A DNA stretch of 64,000 nucleotides from Bacteroidota bacterium (GTDB lineage: Bacteria > Bacteroidota > Bacteroidia > Chitinophagales > Chitinophagaceae): assembly GCA_016715505.1 (NCBI GenBank), contig JADJZY010000035.1:213615-277614 (forward strand), written 5' to 3'. Made by a program: the position numbers and the translations under genes. The notes under the pieces are model-generated. The model did no database searches. It was not told the DNA's origin and saw only the letters and a program-made list of their open reading frames with translations. Shown here in pieces: positions 1 through 11,809 of the stretch (positions are counted from its first letter, which is position 1; the number at the start of each line of letters is the position of its first letter).

Positions 1-3000
1 CTATTATGCTCCAAGGGGCTTTTGGGATAGGTAAAACTAATTCACTCTATTACATATTTCACTATGGATGGTGCAAACTAAAAACTCCAACCTTTTCTTA
101 TTTCGCTTGACGAAATAACCCAAGCAGTAAAAGAAGTTGCTTTAAAGCAGCCAACGGGCAAAATACAAATGACCAATTGGGACCCTTCATAAACAAGCTT
201 CTTTTAAGCCAAATTGAAGCACTGAAAAGCGAAAAACTGGTCGAGTATAGAAAGAATATTTTTTCCTGAGTTTAATGGAGGTGACCTAAATAAATATCTA
301 AAAGACTTTAAACAAGTCGAAGTAATCGAAGATTCAAAAGCTCATTTGACTTTTGACAATACATTTTCCAAATCAGTTATTTTAGAAGCAGTTAATACGA
401 GTCACAGGCCAATTCTATTAATCGATGAATTCGAATCTAAATTCTATGAGTTAAAAAAATACATTGAAACATCAGGAGGTGGAGTATTAAGAGAACTTTT
501 TGACCAAATTGTTCAAGACATCACCCTATTTTATTTGATTATTGGGAATGGCCCAGCTTCAGGCTATGAGATTGCTAAGGAAAGAGGAGACAATAGTTCT
601 GATAGTGAAACTGCTGCAAACAGAAGGTTAAAAACTAAGCCGATACCATTTCCAACTTCTAATTTACTACAAAGGTCCTTCTTGAAGGATGACCCTAAAG
701 GCTACATTAACTTCATTTGGTGGCTTTCAAGGTGTAGGCCAGGTCATATTCTAAAACTTAGAGATGCGTTGGGTTCAATTGAAGACCTGAAATTGTTAAA
801 CACAAATGAGTTAATCACCAAATCGATTTTTAAAGAGCCAATAGATGAGGGAGGCGAAGCTGTTTCATATCTTAAAACTCAATTTTTCAACGCGATTAAT
901 GGTAGAGTTCAAGCAGCTATACTTGGCAAAGTAATTTCCAAGTTTCAACCTACTGAATTTGAAATAAAGGAATATAAACAAGATTTAAAGGAGTGTGTTT
1001 ATTACTTTTTTGTAGTTCAGAAATTATTAATACTGAAATCGACTTAATTCCAGTTTTAAGAGATGATTTGTATTCTATTCACCTTAAGAAATATCAAGAA
1101 GAAGGCAAGTTCGTTTCCGTAAATTACATAGAACATATACAACCTTATTTTAGCTATATCTTAGGTGGAATTTCAGATGCAGAGGGAAATATTGCATTCG
1201 GCATGATTAATGATTCAAATCCAGATGAAGTTTTTGCATCAACTTTCCTGAAACCCTTATTAGAACTTACTTATGACTTTATCAGCCTTTATCAAGACGA
1301 TTCAATTAAAGAAACAAGAGAATCATTAGACTTCTTATTAAACATAATTAATCAAATGAACATTTCAGAGGCACAGGTGAACTTGAAGTCTTTATCCCTA
1401 ATACTTTTGATAGATTTGAAAAATGTAAATTATTAAGGAATGATAAGGTTTTCTACAATTATCATTATACGCTATTAGAGAATCTATTGAACAGCCAATT
1501 GGTTCTCCAAGGCTCATGTATAAGAATAAAAAGTTTGAGGAAAAATTCGATGAAATGAGGAATGCTTGGAGTGCAGTCTTTAGTAATGAAACCAATACTC
1601 CATTAGTATTCCTTCTCCCATAGCCATATCCTATTCATAAGATATGGTCACTTTGAATTTATTCCAGATTTTCCTCGAGATATATTAAATGCCTATAAAA
1701 AGACAACTAATCTCATATATTGCTGTTCATTCCAAAATTTTACGAGGATGCTCTCAGATTGTTTCTGTTCTTTTACAGGAGAGAATTCAAAAACAAGAGC
1801 CTAAAAGAAGAAATCCATGATGCTCTTAAAACGAATCAAATATATTAAGTGTCTAGAGCTGCAAAAGATTCAATTTCGAAATATCGACTCGCTTCAGTTA
1901 CAATTTAATAGCCAAATTACGGATTTTATTGACAGTGTTGGAAAATTTGTTATATTAATCGGTTTGTATCAGCCAGAATGATGAAGAAAATTTTGATTTC
2001 GACTTTAAGAAGACAATTGATTTAATAGGCAAGAGACCGTGGACTGAGAAGAAAGAGAATATTAGAACAATTGAGCACTATAGAAAATTGCTTTTCGATG
2101 GAGATAATTCAACATTCAAGTCAATTCATAAAATTGCGAATGAAGAATATCAATCCAAGCTAAAGGAGAGTGTTAGCACGGAGGATGAATTTAAAAAAAG
2201 TGTTTACGATTATTACTATATTGATAAAATAATAAACGATGATGCTGAGTCTTATGATAAATTTACCTCACATATTGCACTGCTGTATTTATTTGAAAAT
2301 AAAAGAATTGAAGATAGTTTAAAACAGTTACTAGAGCTTTGTAAGAATGATTATCGATTTGATATTGATAAAGATGACCCAATTAAGGAAGTCAATTTCA
2401 AAAATCTATTAAATATACTCACTAAGAATAAAAAAGATTTGGATACTCATTTTTCAAATTTTGATTTAAACTCATCATTCTTAAGTAGATTATGCAAATT
2501 CACTGAAACCCTCCTAAATGAGGATGATTTAAATAGTATTGTTGAATACTATACATACTTAAAGCATAAAACGGAGGCAAACTTTATCAAGTCATACCAT
2601 AATGCTTTAGGCGGCTATTTACTGCCAGAGCTGACGGAATCAATTTACAATCTGACTTACCTTAGAACTCTTTCAGTATCCGATTTAGTTATTTCAATTA
2701 ATAACGACCTAAATCTTATAGAAACTTCTTTGAGTGAAATTCGAGTAAACATTGTATCAAAACTAGATGAATTAAAATCAATACTTGAGGAGAGCCAAAG
2801 TTTATCATCATATCCTGAAAAATTAAGTAAAGCGATTAAGGGTATTTCTATAATCAAGTCAATTATTGATAACTCTCCAAAAGCTTCAACACTCCTTGTT
2901 ATTAATTCTATAATCAAACACTTTAATAAAGTAGTAAATGATTCCGAAATATTTTTTGAAACAACTCGAAAGATTTTTGATGATATCAGTGAACAAAAGT

Positions 3001-4904
3001 CAATAGTGGACACTATACAAGATGAAATAGACGCCTTGTATAATGACCCCTTAACTGAAAGACTACTAATTTTTGAATCCAAAAAACGAAATGATAACTA
3101 CTTGTGGAAAAAAAAATTATTTGTGACAACTTAAAAAATAGAGAAGAGTTTGAAAAGCTATTTGGTGAATCAAAAAATTATTATAATCCATTACCAATCT
3201 ACAATATTTCCCAGATAAGATAAAAACATTTTACCAGTGCTTAGTCACGAATAACCAACAAATTAAATCCAGAATTTAAAGAAATGGCCTCTAAAATGAA
3301 AGAAATAAAGAAGACTGCAGAAGCACAACGCAACTTCAAAATTTTATTACACAACTTTAATCCCAGTTGAAGAATGATAGATATTTCAGCATATAGTGAG
3401 AAACTTGATATTGCCCTTAAACAAAAAGAAATCCAAGCTATAGTAAAAAATAGCTGTTGAATTATCAAAACCAGAATGGCAACAACAGCTATTTGAACTT
3501 GAACATATTTTAGTAATATTAAAGATGAGCAAGACTTTCATAAATATCAAAAGGCACTGACGAAATTGTTCGAAGATATTTATGAAGTAATTACTGCACC
3601 TGGAGTAGATTATTTTATTGGATGGGTCAATCAAATTACAGCTGATAAAAATAACGCAAACTCAAAAGAGCTAAGAAAGTACTTAGTTAAACACTATGCA
3701 GATTCAAATATTAGCGAATCAATTGAATCAATCAATTCAAATAAGGCGGTTTTAGAAATTGAGAATTCAATTTTTGCCAATCTTTAAGCGCGAGGTTTCA
3801 AAAGAGCTGAAAAAAGGAAACTAATAATCTTTTAAATGACCCACAACAATTTGAAAATAATATTGATGATTATTTTGATGCAGTTAAATCAACTCGACGG
3901 ATTAAGAGAAATAAAGGAATTAAATTATACTCAACCAAATGAACTTTTTACCAAAGAACAAATCGATAATAATATTGATTTCTATGTAGATATCGTAAGC
4001 CTTGTCATTGAAAAAACCAAAGCACAAAGCCAATTAATGATACTGATAATAATCTTACGTCTAATCGATAAAATTAAGAACAGAATAAGTGATATAAATA
4101 AAAGTATTGTATTATTATATAAAACTAAAATAGCCAACTCACAAGACACAACTTTTAAGAATCTTTTACTAAAGTTTACAGAAGATAGGTAAAATATGAG
4201 GGGGGTAAAAACAATCTTGAGGGTTTATTGATAATAAATGAAGATTTAGAAAAAAATATACTACAATAAAAGAATTTTTTAATAATAAACAGGCTATTTC
4301 TTATGATTCACGATGGGACTCTTGTCCTAACAAAGATGAACTACAATCAATCATACTTCAATACAATTCACTAATTAAAGAAAATATTCTTGACACAATA
4401 CTCAAACAAAAGCGTTCTGGGTATACAACAAAGTCTTACAAGTAAATCAAAAGCGATTAATGACTTTGAAAGCTATTCAGCTACTGTGAGAAATAATATT
4501 CTCCTGGTATTTAAGGTTTCTTTGTCCGAATATGAATCTAAGAACTTAGCATTATTAGATAGTTTAGCAATTTCAAAACCAAGTATAAATTCAATCATCA
4601 ATGAAATTAAGGAATCTTTAGATGGTTTGAAGAATGGTATCAAATCGTTGGAAAGGCTACAGATTTAATCTCTTACTTAAATGAGGATTCCTTAATAGAT
4701 TTAAATACAAACAATGACATAACTGCTTTATTCAGGAAAGCGCTTAATGAGTCAGGAATGTCAGAACATTTGAATTGGTTGGAATCTAAGCTAAATGGTG
4801 CAGACAACGGAATCGTTTCATCTCAAGACTTAGGAAACTCCATTTTAATAAAAGAATTACTTGATAAAGGGCTTATCAAAATTGAAATCCAAAAGACTTT
4901 TTAA
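1..4904 (+). CDS. Very large P-loop ATPase with long helical C-terminal region (left-truncated, many frameshifts)
   Basis: The coding sequence enters from the left edge. A Walker A motif (GAFGIGKT) lies at 15-38 and a Walker B-like motif (PILLIDEF) at 412-435, followed by a sensor-like hydrophobic strand. After the ATPase module of about 350 residues, translation continues by switching frames through 993-1436, 1400-2080, 2088-3134, 3566-3787, 3836-4192, 4390-4668 and on to a TAA at 4902-4904. No convincing internal start or stop boundary is seen, so I read it as one protein of about 1,600 residues. The distal part (about 2650-3700) is Lys/Glu/Ser-rich and strongly helical, suggesting coiled coils. 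The stop abuts the ATG of the MoxR gene (TAAATG), which implies translational coupling. I do not recognise a named family. A BREX-type or STAND-like conflict ATPase is possible but unproven. The dense frameshifts look like sequencing error. Confidence 0.6.
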
Positions 4905-6411
4905 ATGGCAAACAATAATATACAATTAGTTAAAGCACTAGACAAGATACGTTTAGGAAATTTATAGGTCCACAATGATGAACTTCCTTACGTTAATTTC
5001 ACAACACCATCTCTAATAAGAAGAAAAGTTTATTTAGTTGAAACACTAGCAGTTATTAATGCCTTAGTCGACAGAGGTACAATGTTATTATATGGTGGGC
5101 ACGGAGGTGGTAAAACAACTTTAGCAAAATATTTAGGTCAGGTATTTTACAAACTTTCAAAAGATGCTATAGAAGATTGTATTCTTAAGGGGCATCCTCA
5201 ATTAACAGAAGAAAAATTTTAGGTAGTTTAGATATAGCTCAATTAACTAGAGCTAAAGAATTGAAATGCCAACAAAAAAGTTGATGTGATTTGGAATGAC
5301 TTTGTAGATTCTCCTTGGAAAATTATCGATGAGTTAAATCGGCTTTCACCTTATGCCCAAAATATATTGCTATCTCTGCTGGCCGAAAGTTCAGTCAAAT
5401 ATCACAATGAGAGCAAGAGATTACCTAACTTTTCATTGTATGCAACAATGAACCCTAAAGACGAGGGAAATTTTATAATGTCTTTACCTTTTTTAGATAG
5501 GTTTGCATCAGCCTTACCTATTCAATGCTCCGGATAAGGTTTGCAATAAGATAATCCACCCACTAAGCGTAAGAGTAAAAGAAGATTTATATCGCTATGG
5601 AAAAGCCTTAGCTTGGTATTTAGGTGACGCTGAAGTGCAACCGAATCATATTAAAGTTTTAGCCCCCTATATGATATGGCATCGTTCATCATTGAGTAAA
5701 TCATTCAAGGATGAACTAAAAGAAGGAAGATTTGAGTCTGGTATTTTTTCTTTAAATATTGAACTTGACTCTACAAAGGAATTGATTGAGAAAATTTCAT
5801 TTGAATTTGAAGGTCTTTTACCATTACTCAAAAAATTTGAAAGAGTTAAAAAAGGTAAATTATTGTTGGAAGAATTTCAAGATTTTGTTAAAACAATTAA
5901 GCAATCAAACAACAATTTTTGATTACAATAAAGAGATTGTACCTATTCTTGAGCAAGCCTACATCCCAGTATACAGTGAAATAATTGGTTACAATAAAAA
6001 AATAGAAGCTCTCAGAACTTAGAAGAGCTTGGCAAGTTAAAACAAGAACTTTCAGACAGATACGATATACCCAATCGCCAATTTTTAGCGGATCTAATAG
6101 AGAAAGAGAGAAGAAAAATTGGTTCACAATCATTTTCTGAAATTAAATTCAAAATTTCATTCGATAATTTTATCGAGTTAGTCAGTAAAGAATGCTTTGA
6201 CCTTTACAAACTGGTTAATTCAAGGTTTAATTCAGCTTTTAACCCCAGTATTCGAAGGGTTGAAGTGCTGTCTGACATAAGCGAATCAGAATTCAATTTG
6301 ACTATGGAGAAAGTTAGTGAAGGTGGTGGAAATTACAGTCTAAGGTTTTTATATAGAGGAAATTACGACAATCCAATCTATAATTTTCTAAAACAAAATA
6401 ATATTGGATAA
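4905..6411 (+). CDS. MoxR-type AAA+ ATPase (frameshifted)
   Basis: MoxR ATPases are AAA+ chaperone-like enzymes that act on a partner with a von Willebrand A domain, usually encoded next door. Here Walker A is GGHGGGKT at 5094-5117. The Walker B and following helix read as IIDELNR with SPYAQNILLSLLAES (about 5325-5390), matching the MoxR DE(I/L)NRaxpxxQxALLxxMxE pattern. A sensor-1-like ATMNPKDEGN and a LDRF motif follow near 5450-5510. The ATG at 4905 directly follows the upstream stop. The frame is broken by an in-frame TAG at 4965-4967, an indel near 5218, one near 5270, one near 5515 and others after 5920. The C-terminal half is helical and ends at TAA 6409-6411, overlapping the start of the next gene. 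The downstream vWA protein supports a working MoxR/vWA pair. Confidence 0.75.
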
Positions 6412-8087
6412 TTATGAGATATATAAAGAAAAAGCTCTTGAAGCTTGCAGGCAAGTATTCATAGGTGAATACAATCGTTCTATTGGCATACCATTACCAA
6501 ATATTGATTTTATTTTACCTGATTCAAGTAATTACAAATCTGGCGAATATTACATTCGTATTGGAGATACTTGGCAGATTCATTTAAACTTTGGGCTACT
6601 ACCTACAAGCTATAAGGATTTCCAAGAAGAAGTGCGTGTTCTTACACGACACGAAGTGGAACATTATATTTGTTGCCCTTTTGATGTTCTTACCCATTTT
6701 CGAATGTTGAAAGCAATCATTGACACCTATCATCAAAATTACTCACACCACTTAGTTGATATTATTTCCTTATCAGGAAGTCTTGCTAACCAAGCAGCTG
6801 ATATTATCATTGATACAAAAAACTATTATCGTCATAAATCTGAAACACTTAAAAGCGAGATAGCCTGGATTAAAAAAGGAGGCTATAAATCGTTTAAAGA
6901 CTTGCCAAGGCATTCTAAGTTAATGTTTCTAACCAAAGAGGCTATTTGGAAAGAAAGTTTAGAGCTTTCAGAAGATGATGATGAACTATTAAACGAAGTA
7001 AATTCATTAGCAGAAAAATTTGTAAAAGAGGGGATTGATAATAAGGGTTTATTCATTTCAAAGACTATTGAATACGCTCATTCGTTTTTAAGTTATTTGA
7101 AGAGGACAAAAAGGAAGAAAAACAACAAGCGAATTCATCCACTGATTCAGGTAAATCAAATGAACAGCAAAATGACCAACCTAAAATAACTCCAACTAAA
7201 GATTCTCAAGAAAATGGGAGTCAATTTGTTTTTCAGTCACCAGACAAAATTAAAGAAGCACTTATTCAATTAGCACAGAAGCATCATTAGAACAATTTGG
7301 TCAAATATTGTCTGCAGCAGGCCTCTCATCCTTAACAGAGAAAGAGAAACAAAAAATTTGGTTTGATGCTCAAAATACTGATATAATTCCAATTATTGAA
7401 CAATCTCCTAAAGGCTCAAATGACAATTACTCCTATCCTACATCTTGGAAATTGGGAGACCCTATAGAAGAAATGGATATGATGCTTTCTTTCTCAACTT
7501 CTCCTGTGATTATTCCCGGTGTAACTACAAAAAAATGGGTGCAAAATCCTGTATATAGTGCAGGAACTGAAAAACAAGATACAGACCTTTTATTAATAAT
7601 AGATACGTCTGGAAGTATGGGAGCAATTACAGATGCCAAATCAAATTTACACCAAGCAGTATTAGCTGCTTATGGTATTTTAAAATACTTTGAAAGCAGA
7701 AAGAATCAAATAGCATTGTTAGGATTTTCTGACAGAATTACAGCAAACGTAGATTGGACAAAAGACTATGATTCAATTAGAGAAAAACTTTTATTACACG
7801 GTGGAGGTGGGACAAGTTTTCCAATAGCCAGAATCCAATCAATTATTGAAAGTTCCAAAAATCCGCTTGTTACTGTGATAATAACTGATGGAGAAATTCA
7901 GAATACAAACCAGACGATTGATTACTTCAAAGAATATTTAACTAATGGGAATAAACTTTTCATCTTTTTGCAAGACAGAAAATCTACAATTGAACACTAT
8001 AAAACGCTTACTAATTATGGAGCCAAGATTTTAAAAACATTAACAGCAAATGAAATGAGAGATTCAGTACTTAATGAAGTTATGTAG
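6404..8087 (+). CDS. Metallopeptidase-like (HExxH) and von Willebrand A domain fusion protein
   Basis: The N-terminal half carries HEVEH (6650-6664), a zinc-peptidase signature. About 50 residues later comes a Gln-Ala-Ala-Asp stretch (near 6790-6815), a plausible place for the third metal ligand. The C-terminal half is a vWA domain with an intact MIDAS motif DTSGSM at 7602-7619, a Gly-rich GGGGTSFP segment (about 7800-7820) and the TDGE strand near 7885. This order resembles DUF2201-type putative metallopeptidase/vWA proteins (family knowledge). The first open frame begins at TTG 6404, overlapping the MoxR stop by eight bases. No ATG lies in that frame nearby. Two indels, near 7185 and 7285, split the reading into 6404-7189 and 7308-8087, and translation across them is continuous in sense. 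It is the probable partner of the MoxR ATPase. Confidence 0.7.
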
Positions 8088-8312
8088 CCAACCAATTTTG
8101 CAAGCACATTACCAAAGCCGCATAAGCCCACACTCAGTCCAAAGCTTTGTCAAAAAGCTTACAAAACCAACACAAGAAAAATTGTTTTTAAAAAAACTCT
8201 CCACCGCAGAAAAGTGGTTAATCAAAATTTAGTGCTTTGATTTAGGTTCGGTGATAAAAACCGTCACTTTCGCAAGGCTACAAACTTTTGATGAAAGCTC
8301 TCCTGCAATCAA

Positions 8313-9878
8313 TTAATCAACAATCAATAAACTTTTGGTCAGCTTGGTTGAGCTTCCAACTTGTAATTGGTAAAAATACTGACCTGCGGGCAATCCATTT
8401 CTTTCTACCCCGATATCGAACCGACCTGCCGGAACTTCATTTTCATAAAGCACCCGAAGCATGCGGCCCATTTGATCGTACAAAGAATTTGGGCAGCGCC
8501 TCCTTCCAGAGCTAAACCGAATGGTGGTATGGCTGCGGAATGGATTGGGGAAATTTTGTTCGAGTGATAATTGGGCTGGCGCTTCCACATGAGGCGTATC
8601 GACGGTCCATTTGAAAATAGGCAACCAATTGTAATTCTGTCCATTTAGGATACTACTTACATTGGAGGGCTGGAGCGAAAACCAATCTGATAAGATGGTT
8701 GAATAAACTTGCCTGAAATCGTGTTGCATTGGCACATTGTCGTTGACGGTAGCGCTTGCCGGTAAATTAGGACTTGTCCCAATAATCGTTGGGTTTACTT
8801 TACTGCCAAATACGAACATAGGCACACCTGATCCATGGTCGGTACCTTCGCTGGCATTGGATTTTACCCGACGGCCGAATTCGGTAAAGGTGCAACCTGT
8901 TACTTTGTCGTCCAGATTTTGCATATCCAAATCCTGCTGAAATGCGCCAATGGCATCGGAAAGTTGTTTGAGTAAATCTGCATGCTGACCGAGCGTATGA
9001 TCATTGGCATCCACCTGATTGTCGTGGGTATCGAAACCGCCAATATTCACCACATACACCGGTGTTTTTAAACCACCTGAAATCAACTTAGCAACAATTT
9101 TTAATTGCTCGGCCAAACGATTGTTGGCAGGATAGGTGGCCGCATTTGTGCCTAGTCCGGCAGCATTGGCAATGACCTGGGTATAAGCCTGGGTTTGCTG
9201 AGAGATGAAACGAATATAAGTTAATTCATTACCGGCAGGTGTGGCCGGAGCCGGATCGACAGTGCCGTTGACGATATTATAAAAACTGGAGATATTCGAG
9301 ATGGCTAGACCATTGAGTCCTGTAGCGCCTGACATCATGGACGAAACGGATGTGCCTATTTCGATGGATAAAGGATCTAGGAAATTTGGGTCGGGATAGG
9401 CATAAGGTGCGCCGGGAAATTGATGATCGATGAAACGTCCTATCCATCCGGTATCTACGAAAGTAGCTGAATCAGAGGCACTAAACATAATATCCGAAGA
9501 ACGGAAATGTGAAAAATTCGGATCGGGATAACTGACACCTTGAATGATATTAAGCTTGCCGTTATTATACATGTTGCGCATAGCAGTCATAGCAGGATGT
9601 AAGCCTGAGGTAGTTGTTCCGTTGAGGCTTAACACACTACTCTGAGGGATTAAAATATTGGAACGGGCATTACTTAGTTCGCTGTATTTGTCGAGGGGGA
9701 TGAGTGTGTTCAGTCCATCATTTCCACCACTCAGGCGAATGAGTACTAAAATATTGCCATTGGTATTGCGGGTTTTTGCCAATAATCCATCGCTGCCGTA
9801 TGCATGTACCGGCACGCCATTGAGGGTATAGGCCAGGGTGGCCATGGAACTCATTTTGAGGAAATCTCTGCGTTTCAT
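8313..9878 (-). CDS. DUF1501 family secreted protein with T9SS type A sorting domain
   Basis: The N-terminus has a twin-arginine-like leader (RRDFLK then a hydrophobic stretch), usual for DUF1501 proteins, which belong to the alkaline phosphatase/sulfatase superfamily. The GGNDGLN motif lies near residue 52 and TDHGSGVP near residue 345. The last 75 or so residues, starting at LEQNFPNPF, form a T9SS type A sorting domain. Within that domain a short stretch (about 8487-8515) reads as an Arg-rich run. In the adjacent frame the same bases give LEGGAAQIL, typical of this domain, so there are probably two compensating one-base errors about 26 bases apart. The gene lies 25 bases downstream of a DUF1800 gene on the same strand, the standard pairing in Bacteroidota and Planctomycetota. 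Its function is unknown, perhaps export of surface material. Confidence 0.88.
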   Translation of the reverse strand: MKRRDFLKMSSMATLAYTLNGVPVHAYGSDGLLAKTRNTNGNILVLIRLSGGNDGLNTLIPLDKYSELSNARSNILIPQSSVLSLNGTTTSGLHPAMTAMRNMYNNGKLNIIQGVSYPDPNFSHFRSSDIMFSASDSATFVDTGWIGRFIDHQFPGAPYAYPDPNFLDPLSIEIGTSVSSMMSGATGLNGLAISNISSFYNIVNGTVDPAPATPAGNELTYIRFISQQTQAYTQVIANAAGLGTNAATYPANNRLAEQLKIVAKLISGGLKTPVYVVNIGGFDTHDNQVDANDHTLGQHADLLKQLSDAIGAFQQDLDMQNLDDKVTGCTFTEFGRRVKSNASEGTDHGSGVPMFVFGSKVNPTIIGTSPNLPASATVNDNVPMQHDFRQVYSTILSDWFSLQPSNVSSILNGQNYNWLPIFKWTVDTPHVEAPAQLSLEQNFPNPFRSHTTIRFSSGRRRCPNSLYDQMGRMLRVLYENEVPAGRFDIGVERNGLPAGQYFYQLQVGSSTKLTKSLLIVD

Positions 9879-9903
9879 ATCTATAATATTTACCGGTATT
9901 TAA

Positions 9904-11628
9904 TTAACATAAATGATTTTCGGCCAAACGGCACATTTCAGTAAGCATCAGTTGCAAGCGCCCTTTTACGATTCCTTCGAAGGTAGCATTACCGGGGCTA
10001 TTGATATAATCGTTCCAGGCATTGGTCCAATAGTAGTTTTGACTTTGGCCGGATAATAAAATGGATTTAAAATAATCTTTCATGGATTGAGAAAGGGTTA
10101 GGCCTAATAAATACAATACACATTCATCAATCACTGCCACCGGATCGGCGGGGTCGCTGAGGGTTTGTACAAAAGCCAACACATCACATTTGACCTGATA
10201 GTTTGGAGAGGCCCAAACACCATAGTTGGTAAACAATGCATCATTCACCTTCATGCGTTTGGGAAGGGTATCGGAGTTAATCCACATTTGATGGAACTGC
10301 GGCGTTTGATAAAAAGCCGGCCATCCACTAACGCTGGGCGGGCTGCCGGGATCCATGCCATTTTGTTCGCAGTGATAGGCAAAAATGTAATGAGCGCGCC
10401 AATAATCTTCGATGGGCGTGCTGATTGGAATCTGAATATTGAGGGTGCGTGCAAGGCCCAGATAGAAATCCATCGGTGTACGGATATAACAATCCATACT
10501 GAAGGTGTCGTAAAAATGGTCGCTTTTGAATAACTGTAAAAGAACGGGTTTAATGTTCCAATTGTTATTGATGAGAGTTGTAGCGAGGCCACTGATGATA
10601 TCGTTTTCGATGGTCGTATCGATATCGTAATACACAAAAAAGCGGTAGATTTTACGGCAAAGATGTTTTGCGACGATTTGATCTTTGGCAAAAATCATGT
10701 TTAATAAGTCGTCGAGTTCGTTGGCCCCATTGGCGCCGCTTTGGCCTGTGATGACGGTATTATTATAAAAAGCAGAAAATTGTTTATTGGCTGTTTCGTG
10801 TTTGGTGCTATCAAACGATGTAGTGAGTGTGCCCTGATCGACCCGATATCCGGTAAGCACTTTGGCGGCAGCCTTTACATCGTCTTCATTCCAGAGATTG
10901 GTTCCTTTACCGACGGTAAAGAGTTCCTGTAATTCGCGGGCGTAATTTTCGTCGGGAGAGTTTTTGACATTATAGTGCCCGTTGAGGTAGTATAACATCA
11001 TGGGCTCTTTGGTAATTTCTTTGATAAACGTTTTGAAATTGCCCAAAGCGTGGGTGCGCAAAAGGTTCAGGTAACGATATTGAGCGACCGCAAAGCCGAC
11101 CACATTGGATTCGCATACAAAATGATTGTGCCAGAAGAGGGTCATTTTTTCGTGAATACTCAAACCCTGATTCAGGATATTTTTCACCCACCAGGCTTTC
11201 AGGGATAATTCGCGGTAATAATTCGCGGTTCCATCACCATAACCGGCATTGACCCAAGTAGCTCCCAAAGGAACAGAGGTGGGATCGGGGTAAAGATTTT
11301 CGTAATAATTAACGGGTGGTGCCGGATTGGGAGGTGCCGTATTGATGAGGGCGTCGACGGTTTGACTCATGGTCATACTGCCTATAGAAGCCAGGCTGGC
11401 CGGACTTACACCGAACATCGTGCGACGCAGGAGATGTAATTTTTGTTCGTTGGTCCAGGGGCCGGTGTATTGCGAGAGGCCGGCACGTTTGCGTTTAAAG
11501 CCCAACGGTGATTGTTTGTTGGAGTACTTTTTAAACAGTTCATCCTGATTGATATCATAGGGTGCATCTTTCGCCGAACTTTGGGTGAATAATTGACGTA
11601 AAAAGTCTCTTCTGTTGGAGTCTCCCAT
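9904..11628 (-). CDS. DUF1800 family protein
   Basis: This intact 574-residue protein has the DUF1800 hallmarks: LLRRTMFG near residue 70, an HNHFV motif near residue 170, and ARELQELFTVG followed by ED-V-AAA-VLTG near residue 230-260. It starts with a short RRDFL leader (residues 6-10), like its DUF1501 partner. The gene is upstream of the DUF1501 gene and probably cotranscribed with it (25-base gap). DUF1800/DUF1501 pairs are common in organisms with large secretomes, but no biochemical role is established. The ATG at 11626-11628 is the first in frame. Confidence 0.88.
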   Translation of the reverse strand: MGDSNRRDFLRQLFTQSSAKDAPYDINQDELFKKYSNKQSPLGFKRKRAGLSQYTGPWTNEQKLHLLRRTMFGVSPASLASIGSMTMSQTVDALINTAPPNPAPPVNYYENLYPDPTSVPLGATWVNAGYGDGTANYYRELSLKAWWVKNILNQGLSIHEKMTLFWHNHFVCESNVVGFAVAQYRYLNLLRTHALGNFKTFIKEITKEPMMLYYLNGHYNVKNSPDENYARELQELFTVGKGTNLWNEDDVKAAAKVLTGYRVDQGTLTTSFDSTKHETANKQFSAFYNNTVITGQSGANGANELDDLLNMIFAKDQIVAKHLCRKIYRFFVYYDIDTTIENDIISGLATTLINNNWNIKPVLLQLFKSDHFYDTFSMDCYIRTPMDFYLGLARTLNIQIPISTPIEDYWRAHYIFAYHCEQNGMDPGSPPSVSGWPAFYQTPQFHQMWINSDTLPKRMKVNDALFTNYGVWASPNYQVKCDVLAFVQTLSDPADPVAVIDECVLYLLGLTLSQSMKDYFKSILLSGQSQNYYWTNAWNDYINSPGNATFEGIVKGRLQLMLTEMCRLAENHLC

Positions 11629-11809
11629 GGGTAACAGTTTTAGTGGTGAACCAAATTCCTGCCCGCTCAGAATAAAGTGCTGGAATTCAGTTTTATAAAA
11701 ATAGAAAGGCGCTGTTTAAAATCCAATAAATTAACATAATTGACCTGAAAATTACCAAAAGCCTGAACTTTTGCCAAATGACCTGCAAGTCTCCATATGG
11801 AAAATACAG

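Noticed and set aside
10165..10691. Open frames of 122 (+) and 146 (-) codons inside the DUF1800 gene
   Set aside because: They lie fully within the well-supported DUF1800 reading and have no family motifs. They are shadows.
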